Source of the DNA: Bacillus sp. DNRA2
Lineage (GTDB): Bacteria; Bacillota; Bacilli; Bacillales; Cytobacillaceae
Reading direction: 5' to 3'
NCBI RefSeq assembly: GCF_012843265.1
Contig: NZ_JABAIT010000007.1
Span: 114,716-178,715 of the forward strand
Length of the DNA stretch: 64,000 nucleotides
Shown here piece after piece: positions 28,033 to 36,124 of the stretch. Position 1 is the first letter of the stretch. Every line of letters begins with the position of its first letter. Position numbers and translations under genes: made by a program. Under the pieces are notes generated by a model. It was not told the origin of the DNA. It saw only the letters and a program-made list of their open reading frames with translations, and did not search any database.

Positions 28033-28389
28033 ATGCAGAATGATAAAACAATAAAACAGCTTCAAGAAGAAGTCGATGCCTATATAAGTCAGTTTAAAGA
28101 GGGTTATTTTAGCCCGCTTGCTATGTTAGCCAGGTTATCAGAAGAGTTGGGAGAGCTGGCAAGAGAAGTCAACCATTATTATGGAGAAAAACCAAAAAAG
28201 GCATCTGAAGAGGAAAAGGAAATTAAAGAAGAATTAGGAGACATGCTGTTCGTTTTAATTTGCTTTGCGAATTCACTAAATATTGATTTAGAAGAGGCTC
28301 ATAATTTGGTTATGAATAAGTTTAATACCCGCGATAAAAATCGTTGGACAATTATACATAAGGAAGAGGAGAACAAGGGAAATGAGTAA
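28033..28389 (+). CDS. ypjD: MazG-like nucleotide pyrophosphohydrolase YpjD
   Basis: A 118-residue all-alpha NTP pyrophosphohydrolase. The metal-binding EExxE..ExxD pattern is visible as [12 protein letters not shown] and [12 protein letters not shown]. Such enzymes hydrolyse (possibly aberrant) nucleoside triphosphates to monophosphates. ATG 28033 follows ATAGGGGGAT. Its last eight bases overlap dapB, starting a tight seven-gene run. Confidence 0.9.
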   Translation: MQNDKTIKQLQEEVDAYISQFKEGYFSPLAMLARLSEELGELAREVNHYYGEKPKKASEEEKEIKEELGDMLFVLICFANSLNIDLEEAHNLVMNKFNTRDKNRWTIIHKEEENKGNE

Positions 28390-29182
28390 TGTTAAGATTG
28401 TTGTTGCAGGGCCACGGGGCCGTATGGGAAGAGAGGCAGTTCAACTTGTAACGAACACCGAATATTTTGATTTAGTGGCAGTTATTGACCATAAGCATAA
28501 CGGTAAGACTCTTCGTGACATAGAAGGATTTAACGGATTAGAAACACCAATCTATGATAATATCGAGCAATGCTTTCAAATACATAAGCCAGATGTATTA
28601 ATTGATTTAACAACACCAGAGGTTGGTATGTATCACACAAAGACAGCGCTTCAATATGGTGTTAGACCAGTTGTTGGGACAACAGGATTTACGAATGATG
28701 ATTTAACAGAGTTGGAGGCGCTTTGTAAGGAAAAAGAGTTAGGCTGCATTATCGCACCAAACTTTGCAGTTGGCGCTGTATTAATGATGAAATTTTCCAA
28801 GCTTGCTGCAAAATATTTTCAAGATATTGAAATCATTGAGCTTCATCATGACCAGAAGTTGGACGCCCCATCTGGTACTGCCGTAAAAACAGCACAAATG
28901 ATTAGCGAGGTAAGACAACAAAAACAGCAGGGCCATCCAAACGAAAAAGAAACCATTCAAGGAGCTCGAGGTGCTAACTTTGACGGAATGCATATCCATT
29001 CAGTCCGTTTACCAGGGCTAATAGCTCATCAACAGGTTTTATTTGGTTCAGAAGGTCAAACGTTAACAATTCGCCACGATTCATATAATCGTGCATCGTT
29101 TATGTCAGGTGTGAAGCTAGCGGTTGATACAGTAATCAATCTTGAGACGTTAGTTTATGGACTAGAAAACATCATTGAATAA
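28382..29182 (+). CDS. dapB: 4-hydroxy-tetrahydrodipicolinate reductase
   Basis: A 266-residue NAD(P)H enzyme of the lysine/diaminopimelate pathway, which also supplies dipicolinate for spores. It has the N-terminal nucleotide site [13 protein letters not shown], the family signature [19 protein letters not shown], and ATTGFT-like [11 protein letters not shown]. The start overlaps ypjD by eight bases. mgsA follows 22 bases downstream. Confidence 0.95.
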   Translation: MSNVKIVVAGPRGRMGREAVQLVTNTEYFDLVAVIDHKHNGKTLRDIEGFNGLETPIYDNIEQCFQIHKPDVLIDLTTPEVGMYHTKTALQYGVRPVVGTTGFTNDDLTELEALCKEKELGCIIAPNFAVGAVLMMKFSKLAAKYFQDIEIIELHHDQKLDAPSGTAVKTAQMISEVRQQKQQGHPNEKETIQGARGANFDGMHIHSVRLPGLIAHQQVLFGSEGQTLTIRHDSYNRASFMSGVKLAVDTVINLETLVYGLENIIE

Positions 29183-29204
29183 ATAAAGAATGGGGAAATA
29201 TGTA

Positions 29205-29606
29205 ATGAATATTGCCTTAATCGCACACGATAAGAAAAAAGATGATCTTGTCAGATTTGTGATCGCCTATGAAGCTATTTTTGAGAAGCATACTTTATTT
29301 GGAACAGGAACGACTGGACTAAGAGTGATGGAGGCGACTGGTCTAAAAGTGGAAAGATTTCAATCTGGACCACTTGGAGGTGATCAAGAGGTTGGCGCAT
29401 TAATTGCAAAAAACAAAATGGACATAGTTTTCTTTTTCAGGGATCCACTGACTGCACAGCCACATGAACCTGATGTTACGGCTTTAGTCCGACTTTGTGA
29501 TGTATATGCGGTACCTCTTGCTACTAATATGGGCACTGCTGAGGTGTTAATTAAGGGATTAGAGCGGGGCGATATAGAATGGAGAAAAATAGTCAACCAG
29601 TCATGA
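29205..29606 (+). CDS. mgsA: Methylglyoxal synthase
   Basis: A 133-residue enzyme converting dihydroxyacetone phosphate to methylglyoxal and phosphate, a bypass of lower glycolysis. Conserved elements: [26 protein letters not shown], the catalytic-aspartate region [12 protein letters not shown], and [17 protein letters not shown] 29205 follows GGGGAA; an ATG at 29190 overlaps that site. Being next to the bacillithiol genes fits, since bacillithiol detoxifies methylglyoxal. The stop overlaps bshB1 (ATGA). Confidence 0.95.
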   Translation: MNIALIAHDKKKDDLVRFVIAYEAIFEKHTLFGTGTTGLRVMEATGLKVERFQSGPLGGDQEVGALIAKNKMDIVFFFRDPLTAQPHEPDVTALVRLCDVYAVPLATNMGTAEVLIKGLERGDIEWRKIVNQS

Positions 29607-30325
29607 ACGGAGAAAACATTCAACTAGATATTTTGGCCATCGGTGCCCATGCTGATGATGTAGAAATCGGAATGGCAGGGACGATAGCCAAGTATGCTGC
29701 AATGGGAAAGAAAATTGGTATTTGTGATCTCACGAAGGCAGAGCTTTCTTCAAATGGAACGGTAGACCGGCGTAAACAAGAAGCGCAGGCTGCTGCAGAA
29801 TCGCTAGGTGTCAAGGTAAGAATGACATTGGATATTCCAGACAGGGGCATTTATCTAAATGATGAAACGATGAAAGAAGTGGTCGAAATAATTCGGCGCT
29901 ATCGACCAAAGCTAGTGTTTGCACCCTATTTTGAAGATCGTCATCCTGATCATGGGAATTGTGCCCGCCTTGTTGACGAGGCGGTTTTTTCAGCGGGAAT
30001 AAAAAACTACTTTCCCGAAAGTGCTTATCCAGCACACAAACCTGATAATTTATATTTTTATATGATAAATGGGTTCCATAAACCGGACTTTGTCATAGAT
30101 ATTTCTGCTTACTTTGATAAAAAGCGAGCCTCACTCGAAGCTTATCAAAGCCAGTTTGAACGAGGCGCTAACTCAATAGATACACCACTTGTTAATGGCT
30201 ATATAGAATCAGTTGAAGCGCGGGAAAGGCTGTTTGGTAAAGAAGTGGGAATTCAATATGCAGAAGGTTTTAAGGTGAAACGACCAATCCTTGTTGATAA
30301 CGACTTGTTAGGGGAACATGAATGA
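29603..30325 (+). CDS. bshB1: Bacillithiol biosynthesis deacetylase BshB1
   Basis: A PIG-L family zinc deacetylase (240 residues from 29603) that removes the acetyl group from GlcNAc-malate in bacillithiol synthesis. The metal motif [10 protein letters not shown] is near the N-terminus, with [11 protein letters not shown] further on. Two starts are possible: ATG 29603 overlaps the mgsA stop as ATGA and matches the usual distance to [12 protein letters not shown], while ATG 29579 adds eight residues and has a weak GGGGCGAT site. The stop overlaps bshA. Confidence 0.93.
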   Translation: MNGENIQLDILAIGAHADDVEIGMAGTIAKYAAMGKKIGICDLTKAELSSNGTVDRRKQEAQAAAESLGVKVRMTLDIPDRGIYLNDETMKEVVEIIRRYRPKLVFAPYFEDRHPDHGNCARLVDEAVFSAGIKNYFPESAYPAHKPDNLYFYMINGFHKPDFVIDISAYFDKKRASLEAYQSQFERGANSIDTPLVNGYIESVEARERLFGKEVGIQYAEGFKVKRPILVDNDLLGEHE

Positions 30326-31458
30326 AAAAATTAAAGATTGGTATAACTTGTTACCCGACCATCGGAGGTTCGGGTGTTGTAGCAACAGAATTAGGGAAAC
30401 TATTAGCTGAACGTGGACATACCATTCACTTTATTTCATCGAGCTTACCGTTTCGTTTGAAAAAAATGTATCATAATATTTCATACCATCAGGTTGAAGT
30501 GAATCAGTATTCCGTATTTCAATATCCACCATATGATATCGCTTTAGCTAGTAAAATGGCTGAAGTAGCTAATATGGAGGAACTTGACCTGTTACATGTG
30601 CATTATGCAATTCCACATGCAGTGTGTGCAATACTAGCGAAGCAGATGAGCGGCAGAGATTTAAAGGTTGTCACGACTTTACATGGGACGGATATTACGG
30701 TCCTTGGGAATGATCCTTCACTTTCAGAGGCAATCCGATTTGGTATTGAGAAATCTGATTATGTAACAGCAGTATCGAATGCGCTTATTACTCAGACGAA
30801 TGAATTATTACATCCGGATCAATCGATTCATACAGTGTATAATTTTATCGACACAAGGGTGTATCAAAAGACCGACGCTTATCACTTACGAGAGGAATTT
30901 AATATTCGTGATGACGAGAAAATCGTGATTCACGTTTCAAATTTCCGGCCGGTTAAGCGCGTAGAAGATGTAGTGAAAACATTTGCCAAGATTGCAAGAG
31001 AGCTACCTGCAAGGCTATTATTAGTTGGTGATGGACCAGAAATGTCGATTGTTTCAAAACTTGTCTGTGCTTTAGGGCTTCGCGATAAGGTTTGTTTTTT
31101 AGGAAAGCAAGAAAATTTGGAAGAGCTCTATTCTATTAGTGATTTAATGTTGTTATTGTCTGAAAAGGAAAGCTTCGGTTTAGTAGCATTAGAAGCAATG
31201 GCCTGTGGAGTGCCTTGCATTGGTACGAATGTAGGTGGGATACCAGAGGTAATCATCGCTGGTGAGAATGGTTTTGTCTGTGAATTAGGCGATATTGCTG
31301 ACATTGCAAAAAAGGCACTTGAGCTTCTCTCTGATGATGAGCTCCATCATAAATTTTCTATCAATGCGATGAATACAGCCAAAATGAAGTTTGCAGCAGA
31401 CCAAATTGTATCGCAATATGAAGACATTTATTATAGTTTGTTAGAGTCTGGTGAATAA
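30322..31458 (+). CDS. bshA: N-acetyl-alpha-D-glucosaminyl L-malate synthase BshA
   Basis: A 378-residue GT4 glycosyltransferase that joins UDP-GlcNAc and L-malate in the first step of bacillithiol synthesis. It begins with the donor-fold motif [19 protein letters not shown] and has the C-terminal [18 protein letters not shown] glycosyltransferase signature. The start overlaps the bshB1 stop (ATGA). BshC, needed for the last step, is not in this window. Confidence 0.95.
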   Translation: MKKLKIGITCYPTIGGSGVVATELGKLLAERGHTIHFISSSLPFRLKKMYHNISYHQVEVNQYSVFQYPPYDIALASKMAEVANMEELDLLHVHYAIPHAVCAILAKQMSGRDLKVVTTLHGTDITVLGNDPSLSEAIRFGIEKSDYVTAVSNALITQTNELLHPDQSIHTVYNFIDTRVYQKTDAYHLREEFNIRDDEKIVIHVSNFRPVKRVEDVVKTFAKIARELPARLLLVGDGPEMSIVSKLVCALGLRDKVCFLGKQENLEELYSISDLMLLLSEKESFGLVALEAMACGVPCIGTNVGGIPEVIIAGENGFVCELGDIADIAKKALELLSDDELHHKFSINAMNTAKMKFAADQIVSQYEDIYYSLLESGE

Positions 31459-31459
31459 T

Positions 31460-32659
31460 GTGAATCCTTTATTTATAAATGCCCTACCAATATTAACTAA
31501 AATTGAAGAAGCCGGCTTTGAAGCCTATTTTGTTGGTGGTGCAGTCAGAGACCAACTTTTAGGGCGATCAATTTCTGATGTGGACATTGCCACTTCTGCC
31601 ACACCAGTGGAGATTATGGAGATTTTTCCATACACGGTTGATGTTGGAATTGAACACGGTACTGTACTTGTGCTCTATCAAGGAAACAGCTATGAAATTA
31701 CAACCTTTCGTGCTGAGACGAGCTATCGTGATTTTCGGAGACCTGATGAAGTAAAGTTTATCAGGTCGCTTACCGAGGATTTACAGCGGCGTGATTTTAC
31801 AATGAATGCGATAGCCATGAATAAAGACGGTGAAATCATCGATCCTTTTTGCGGAAGGCAAGCTTTACTAGACAAAAAAATCATCACAGTTGGAAGTGCG
31901 CAAGCTCGATTTTCAGAGGATGCATTAAGAATGATGCGAGCGATTCGCTTTGTAAGTCAGCTTTCGTTTAGCTTAGATGATGATTGTTTAGAAGCTTTGA
32001 AAAATATGGGGCATTTACTTTCGCACATTGCTGTTGAAAGAAAGCTCGTCGAGTTTGAAAAGCTTTTGAACGGGAAGAGTCGTAATGAAGCCATTCGATT
32101 ACTGTGCAGTACAAATTTGGTGCAACACTTGCCTGAATTACGTTTATATCAAAAACATATTGATGAAGTTGTTCAATTTAAAACAAGAGATCTTTCAGTA
32201 GAAGAAATGTGGGGCTTACTTGTTTATTTAATTGAAGTAAGGGCGGATAAACTGGAGAATTTTTTACGAAGCTGGAAATTACCGGTGAAAAAAATTCGTG
32301 AAATTAAAGGAATTGTTCACTGGCTAAACTTTCGACTGTTAAAACCTTGGACGCTTCAGGCTATGTATGAGGCTGGAGTTGAAATGATTGTTCATGCCCA
32401 GAGACTAGTGAATGTGTTAAGGGGTAATGAACCGGCTGACGGCATTCCGTCATTAATCAAACAATATCATCAACTGCCAATTAAATCAAAACAGGATCTT
32501 AAACTGACGGGAACTGACTTAATGAAGTTATTGAACAGGGCCCCAGGACCATGGATAAAGGAAACGTTGACCATAATTGAAAATAATATTCTTGATGGAC
32601 AATTAGAAAATGAGTGTGAAAAAATAAGGGAGTGGGTGAAATCGTGCAATCCGAAGTAA
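31460..32659 (+). CDS. cca: CCA tRNA nucleotidyltransferase
   Basis: A 399-residue class II nucleotidyltransferase that adds or repairs the 3' CCA of tRNAs. The active site is FVGGAVRDQLLG followed by DVDIATSATP, and the template-like RRDFTMNAIA segment is present. GTG 31460 lies five bases after GGTGA and gives the usual distance to the active site; GTG 31451 overlaps that ribosome site. The 3' end overlaps birA by 16 bases. Confidence 0.93.
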   Translation: MNPLFINALPILTKIEEAGFEAYFVGGAVRDQLLGRSISDVDIATSATPVEIMEIFPYTVDVGIEHGTVLVLYQGNSYEITTFRAETSYRDFRRPDEVKFIRSLTEDLQRRDFTMNAIAMNKDGEIIDPFCGRQALLDKKIITVGSAQARFSEDALRMMRAIRFVSQLSFSLDDDCLEALKNMGHLLSHIAVERKLVEFEKLLNGKSRNEAIRLLCSTNLVQHLPELRLYQKHIDEVVQFKTRDLSVEEMWGLLVYLIEVRADKLENFLRSWKLPVKKIREIKGIVHWLNFRLLKPWTLQAMYEAGVEMIVHAQRLVNVLRGNEPADGIPSLIKQYHQLPIKSKQDLKLTGTDLMKLLNRAPGPWIKETLTIIENNILDGQLENECEKIREWVKSCNPK

Positions 32660-33630
32660 GAAAAAAGCTGATTGATGCTTTTACTGCAGCAAATGGAGAT
32701 TATTTATCAGGTCAATATTTAGCGGACCTGATTGGCTGTTCGAGAACAGCAGTTTGGAAGCATATTGAAGAACTGCGAAAACATGGCTTTGAATTAGAAG
32801 CGATTCAAAGAAAAGGATATCGCATTATTAAAACACCTGAACAAATTTCTGCCGATGAGGTCCGTCTAGGATTAACGACGGATTTTCTTGGGCAAAACAT
32901 CCATTATCAAGACAGCGTGGAATCAACGCAAAAAATTGCCAAAACCCTATCCTATGAAAATGCTCCTGAAGGAACGGTGGTTATTGCAGAAGAGCAATTA
33001 TCTGGCCGCGGCAGGATGAATCGAGTTTGGCATTCTCCAAAATATACCGGTGTTTGGATGAGTATGATATTGCGACCCAATATTCCCTTGCAAAAGGCAC
33101 CGCAATTGACGTTAATTACTGCTGTAGCAGTAGTAAAAGCCATCGAAGAGGTAACGAAATTAGCACCTGCAATTAAATGGCCAAATGATATTCTACTTCA
33201 TGGAAAAAAGGTAACTGGAATCCTAACTGAACTTCAGGCTGAGGCTGATCAAATCTTTGCGATTATTATCGGTGTCGGGATCAATGTAAACCAAAAGCTC
33301 GAGGATTATCCTGAAGATCTTCGCAATATTGCCACTTCACTTATGATTGAATCAGGCGAGAAAGTTTCAAGAGCACAAATCATTCGTAGCATTTTAAGTA
33401 ATTTTGAAAAACTTTATTTGCTTTACTTAGAGCAAGGCTTTACTCCAATTAAATTACTTTGGGAAAGCTATGCCATTAGTATTGGAAAGATGATTGTCGC
33501 TAGAACGATTAATGAAAATATTCGAGGTAAGGCGTTAGGAATTACTGAAGACGGGGTCTTGCTAATTGAAGATGAGACTGGTAAAATACATCATGTTTAC
33601 TCGGCAGATATAGATATCTCAGAAAATTGA
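32644..33630 (+). CDS. birA: Biotin operon repressor / biotin-[acetyl-CoA-carboxylase] ligase
   Basis: A 328-residue bifunctional protein. The N-terminal winged helix (GCSRTAVWKHIEELRKHG) binds the biotin operator. The central ligase domain has the biotinyl-AMP loop SGRGRMNRVW and the lysine region KWPNDILLHGKKVTGILTE. A small C-terminal SH3-like domain follows. GTG 32644 follows GGGTGA at close spacing; the GTG at 32632 lies too near its own site. It is the last gene of the ypjD-birA run. Confidence 0.93.
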   Translation: MQSEVRKKLIDAFTAANGDYLSGQYLADLIGCSRTAVWKHIEELRKHGFELEAIQRKGYRIIKTPEQISADEVRLGLTTDFLGQNIHYQDSVESTQKIAKTLSYENAPEGTVVIAEEQLSGRGRMNRVWHSPKYTGVWMSMILRPNIPLQKAPQLTLITAVAVVKAIEEVTKLAPAIKWPNDILLHGKKVTGILTELQAEADQIFAIIIGVGINVNQKLEDYPEDLRNIATSLMIESGEKVSRAQIIRSILSNFEKLYLLYLEQGFTPIKLLWESYAISIGKMIVARTINENIRGKALGITEDGVLLIEDETGKIHHVYSADIDISEN

Positions 33631-33662
33631 GAAATTTGTAGCCAAGACCAATATACTTTTGA

Positions 33663-33668
33663 TATAAT
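33663..33668 (+). promoter_or_regulatory. Extended -10 promoter of panBCD
   Basis: TTTTGATATAAT contains TG-A-TATAAT. No good -35 is visible. Transcription from here would give a leader of about 190 bases before panB. Confidence 0.5.
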
Positions 33669-33676
33669 CTTTTTGG

Positions 33677-33862
33677 GCAGTATCGAAAGAACTGCACCTA
33701 TTAAAAATAATATATTAAATTAATAATGGATATCTGCCTAGATCCATAATACGGACCAGGACAGAGGGATAAAACAAACAATACATGCCAATTCAAATCC
33801 TTCTGCCATTAGAAGGATTTTTTTATTGTTTTGTCTCCTCTTTCCTATGAAACGGAGGAAAG
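33677..33862 (+). ncRNA. Structured 5' leader of panBCD, candidate cis-regulatory RNA
   Basis: The leader has a GCAGT/ACTGC hairpin (33677-33695), an ATGGAT/ATCCAT hairpin with a 10-base loop (33726-33747), and then a complete intrinsic terminator, all before panB. A further pairing is possible between GAGGGATAAAAC (33765-33776) and GTTTTGTCTCCTC (33829-33841) around the terminator. A conserved RNA named the pan motif has been described upstream of pantothenate genes in Firmicutes; I have not confirmed that this leader fits it. Confidence 0.5.
33795..33827 (+). terminator. Intrinsic terminator inside the panBCD leader
   Basis: AAATCCTTCT (33795-33804) pairs exactly with AGAAGGATTT (33811-33820), followed by a T run. 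It lies 38 bases before panB. It could end birA transcription or act as an attenuator. Confidence 0.88.
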
Positions 33863-33865
33863 ATG

Positions 33866-34702
33866 ATGAAGCAAACGACTGATTTTTTGAAAATGAAAGC
33901 AACAAATGAAAAGATTGTCATGCTAACAGCCTACGACTACCCGCAAGCAAAGCTTGCCGAAAAAGCAGGCGTCGACATGATCCTCGTTGGGGATTCCCTC
34001 GGAATGGTAGTATTAGGCTATGATTCTACTATTCCTGTAACGATGGAAGATATGATTCATCATACAAAAGCAGTTAAAAGAGGCGCAGGAGACACTTTTA
34101 TTGTAGTGGACATGCCTTTTATGAGCTATCACCTCTCACGGAAAGACACCTTGGTAAACGGAGCTAGGCTTATCCAAGAAACTGGTGCTCATGCCGTTAA
34201 AATCGAAGGAGCAGACGAGTTTGTGCTTGAAGGTATTCAAGCTCTCACAAACGCTGGAATTCCTGTCGTTGCCCACCTCGGTTTAACGCCACAATCAGTT
34301 GGGGTGCTTGGAGGTTATAAAGTCCAAGGTAAAGACGCGAAACAGGCCCAAAAACTGATTGAGGATGCGGTTAAATGTCAGGAAGCAGGTGCATTTGCTG
34401 TCGTACTGGAATGTGTTCCTAAGCAACTAGCAAGGGAAATCCAACAGCGGTTAACGATTCCAACAATAGGAATTGGAGCAGGAATTGACTGTGATGGACA
34501 AGTGCTAGTTTTTCATGATGTAGTTAATTTCGGTGTGGACCGTGCACCAAAATTTGTTAAACAATATGCTGATAGCAATGAATTAATTACACTCGGAATT
34601 AATTCATATGTTACCGAAGTTAAAATAGGCTTGTTCCCTACCGAGAAGCACAGCTTCACGATGAAAGAAGAGGAACTAGTCGGGTTATATGGAGGCAAAT
34701 AA
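33866..34702 (+). CDS. panB: 3-methyl-2-oxobutanoate hydroxymethyltransferase
   Basis: A 278-residue TIM-barrel enzyme making ketopantoate, the first committed step of pantothenate synthesis. Signatures: [19 protein letters not shown], the metal-site [25 protein letters not shown] and [14 protein letters not shown]. Two adjacent ATGs exist; 33866 has the better spacing to GGAGG and matches the usual MK start. The stop overlaps the panC start (TAATG). Expression is probably affected by the leader terminator. Confidence 0.96.
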   Translation: MKQTTDFLKMKATNEKIVMLTAYDYPQAKLAEKAGVDMILVGDSLGMVVLGYDSTIPVTMEDMIHHTKAVKRGAGDTFIVVDMPFMSYHLSRKDTLVNGARLIQETGAHAVKIEGADEFVLEGIQALTNAGIPVVAHLGLTPQSVGVLGGYKVQGKDAKQAQKLIEDAVKCQEAGAFAVVLECVPKQLAREIQQRLTIPTIGIGAGIDCDGQVLVFHDVVNFGVDRAPKFVKQYADSNELITLGINSYVTEVKIGLFPTEKHSFTMKEEELVGLYGGK

Positions 34703-35547
34703 TGAAGGCTTTTACAAAAATATCCGAGCTACGCGCTGAGTTACTTAAGGAGAAAGCGGCTGGAAAAACAGTTGGATTTGTACCAACAATGGGTTATTTG
34801 CATGAAGGGCATGCGTCGTTGATGGACAATGCAAGAAAAGAAAACGATGTGGTGGTATTGAGTATTTTCGTCAATCCACTCCAATTTGGTCCAAAAGAGG
34901 ACTTTGCCTCTTATCCGCGCGATTTTGAGCGGGATCAACAAGTGGCTAAAAACCACGGTGTCGATTATATTTTCCATCCAACCGCCGAGGAGATGTATCC
35001 ACAACAGCCGTCTGTAATTGCTGTTGTTCAAGATCGGACAGAAGTACTTTGCGGTAAATCTCGACCAGGACATTTTGATGGGGTTGCAACTGTTCTATCA
35101 AAGCTGTTTAATATTGTCCAACCTAATCGTGTGTATTTTGGAATGAAGGATGCACAGCAGGTTGCGGTAGTATACGGCTTAGTAAACGACTTTAATATTC
35201 CACTAGAAATTGTTCCGGTTCCAACTGTTCGCGAAGAGGATGGCTTAGCAAAAAGTTCTCGAAATGTGAATTTATCACCAGAAGAACAAAATCAGGCTCC
35301 AGCTATTTATCAAGGATTAAAATTAGCGGACCAAGCCATTCAGGCTGGTGAAACAAATTCAGCAAAGCTTGTGAAGATTGTTGAGACTCATATAAATGAA
35401 CATACAGAAGGAATCATCGATTACATTGAAATCTATTCATATCCTGAGCTAAAAGAAATTGAACAAGTGACTGGGAAAATTATTATTGCTGTCGCTGTCC
35501 GATTTAGCAAAGTTAGACTAATCGATAATCTTATCATTCAATTATAG
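34702..35547 (+). CDS. panC: Pantothenate synthetase
   Basis: A 281-residue ATP-dependent ligase joining pantoate and beta-alanine. It has the HxGH nucleotidyl-transfer motif in VPTMGYLHEGHASLM and the KMSKS-like region KSSRNVNLSPEE. It is translationally coupled to panB through TAATG. panD follows 30 bases downstream, completing a panBCD operon. Confidence 0.96.
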   Translation: MKAFTKISELRAELLKEKAAGKTVGFVPTMGYLHEGHASLMDNARKENDVVVLSIFVNPLQFGPKEDFASYPRDFERDQQVAKNHGVDYIFHPTAEEMYPQQPSVIAVVQDRTEVLCGKSRPGHFDGVATVLSKLFNIVQPNRVYFGMKDAQQVAVVYGLVNDFNIPLEIVPVPTVREEDGLAKSSRNVNLSPEEQNQAPAIYQGLKLADQAIQAGETNSAKLVKIVETHINEHTEGIIDYIEIYSYPELKEIEQVTGKIIIAVAVRFSKVRLIDNLIIQL

Positions 35548-35577
35548 GGCTTTCAGAGCCTAAATAGGGGGAAAATT

Positions 35578-35967
35578 ATGTTTCGCACAATGATGAACGG
35601 GAAAATCCATCGTGCCCGAGTGACCGAAGCGAATTTAAATTATGTTGGCAGTATTACGATAGATGAGGATATTTTAGACGCGGTTGGTATGCTTCCAAAT
35701 GAAAAGGTTGCAATCGTTAATAATAACAATGGCGCACGTTTTGAAACGTATATCATTCCAGGAAAAAGAGGGAGTGGAGTGGTTTGCTTAAATGGTGCCG
35801 CCGCTCGTCTTGTTCATGAGGGCGATGTTGTTATCATTATCTCTTATGTATTAGTTTCAGAAGAAAAAGTGAAAGATCATAAGCCTAAAGTTGCGATTAT
35901 GAATGAATACAATCAAATTGTTGAAATGATTAATGCGGAACCAGAAGCTACAGTTATGAACGTGTAA
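35578..35967 (+). CDS. panD: Aspartate 1-decarboxylase precursor
   Basis: A 129-residue pyruvoyl-dependent enzyme making beta-alanine for PanC. The self-cleavage site lies between Gly24 and Ser25 in [12 protein letters not shown]; Ser25 becomes the pyruvoyl group. Other conserved parts are [12 protein letters not shown] and [16 protein letters not shown] 35578 follows AGGGGGA. The stop codon forms part of the following terminator stem. Confidence 0.96.
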   Translation: MFRTMMNGKIHRARVTEANLNYVGSITIDEDILDAVGMLPNEKVAIVNNNNGARFETYIIPGKRGSGVVCLNGAAARLVHEGDVVIIISYVLVSEEKVKDHKPKVAIMNEYNQIVEMINAEPEATVMNV

Positions 35968-35992
35968 CCCCCATAACCTGGGGGTTTTTTAT
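35966..35992 (+). terminator. Intrinsic terminator of panBCD
   Basis: AACCCCC (35966-35972), loop ATAACCT, GGGGGTT, then a T run; it overlaps the panD stop codon. Confidence 0.92.
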
Positions 35993-36124
35993 TGTGTTTT
36001 CTAATTATCTGTGTTTTTGCTGTTTAAGGGAGAGTAGTTTGTGGAAAAAAGTTAAAAGATGCGCTTTTGATTTTTCCATAAGTATGATACCGTTGGTTTT
36101 GAATGAAGGGTTGAGGTGTAGGAC

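Noticed and set aside
33631..33662. A separate small gene between birA and panB
   Set aside because: No frame longer than a few codons has a ribosome site; the interval is better explained as a promoter and structured leader.
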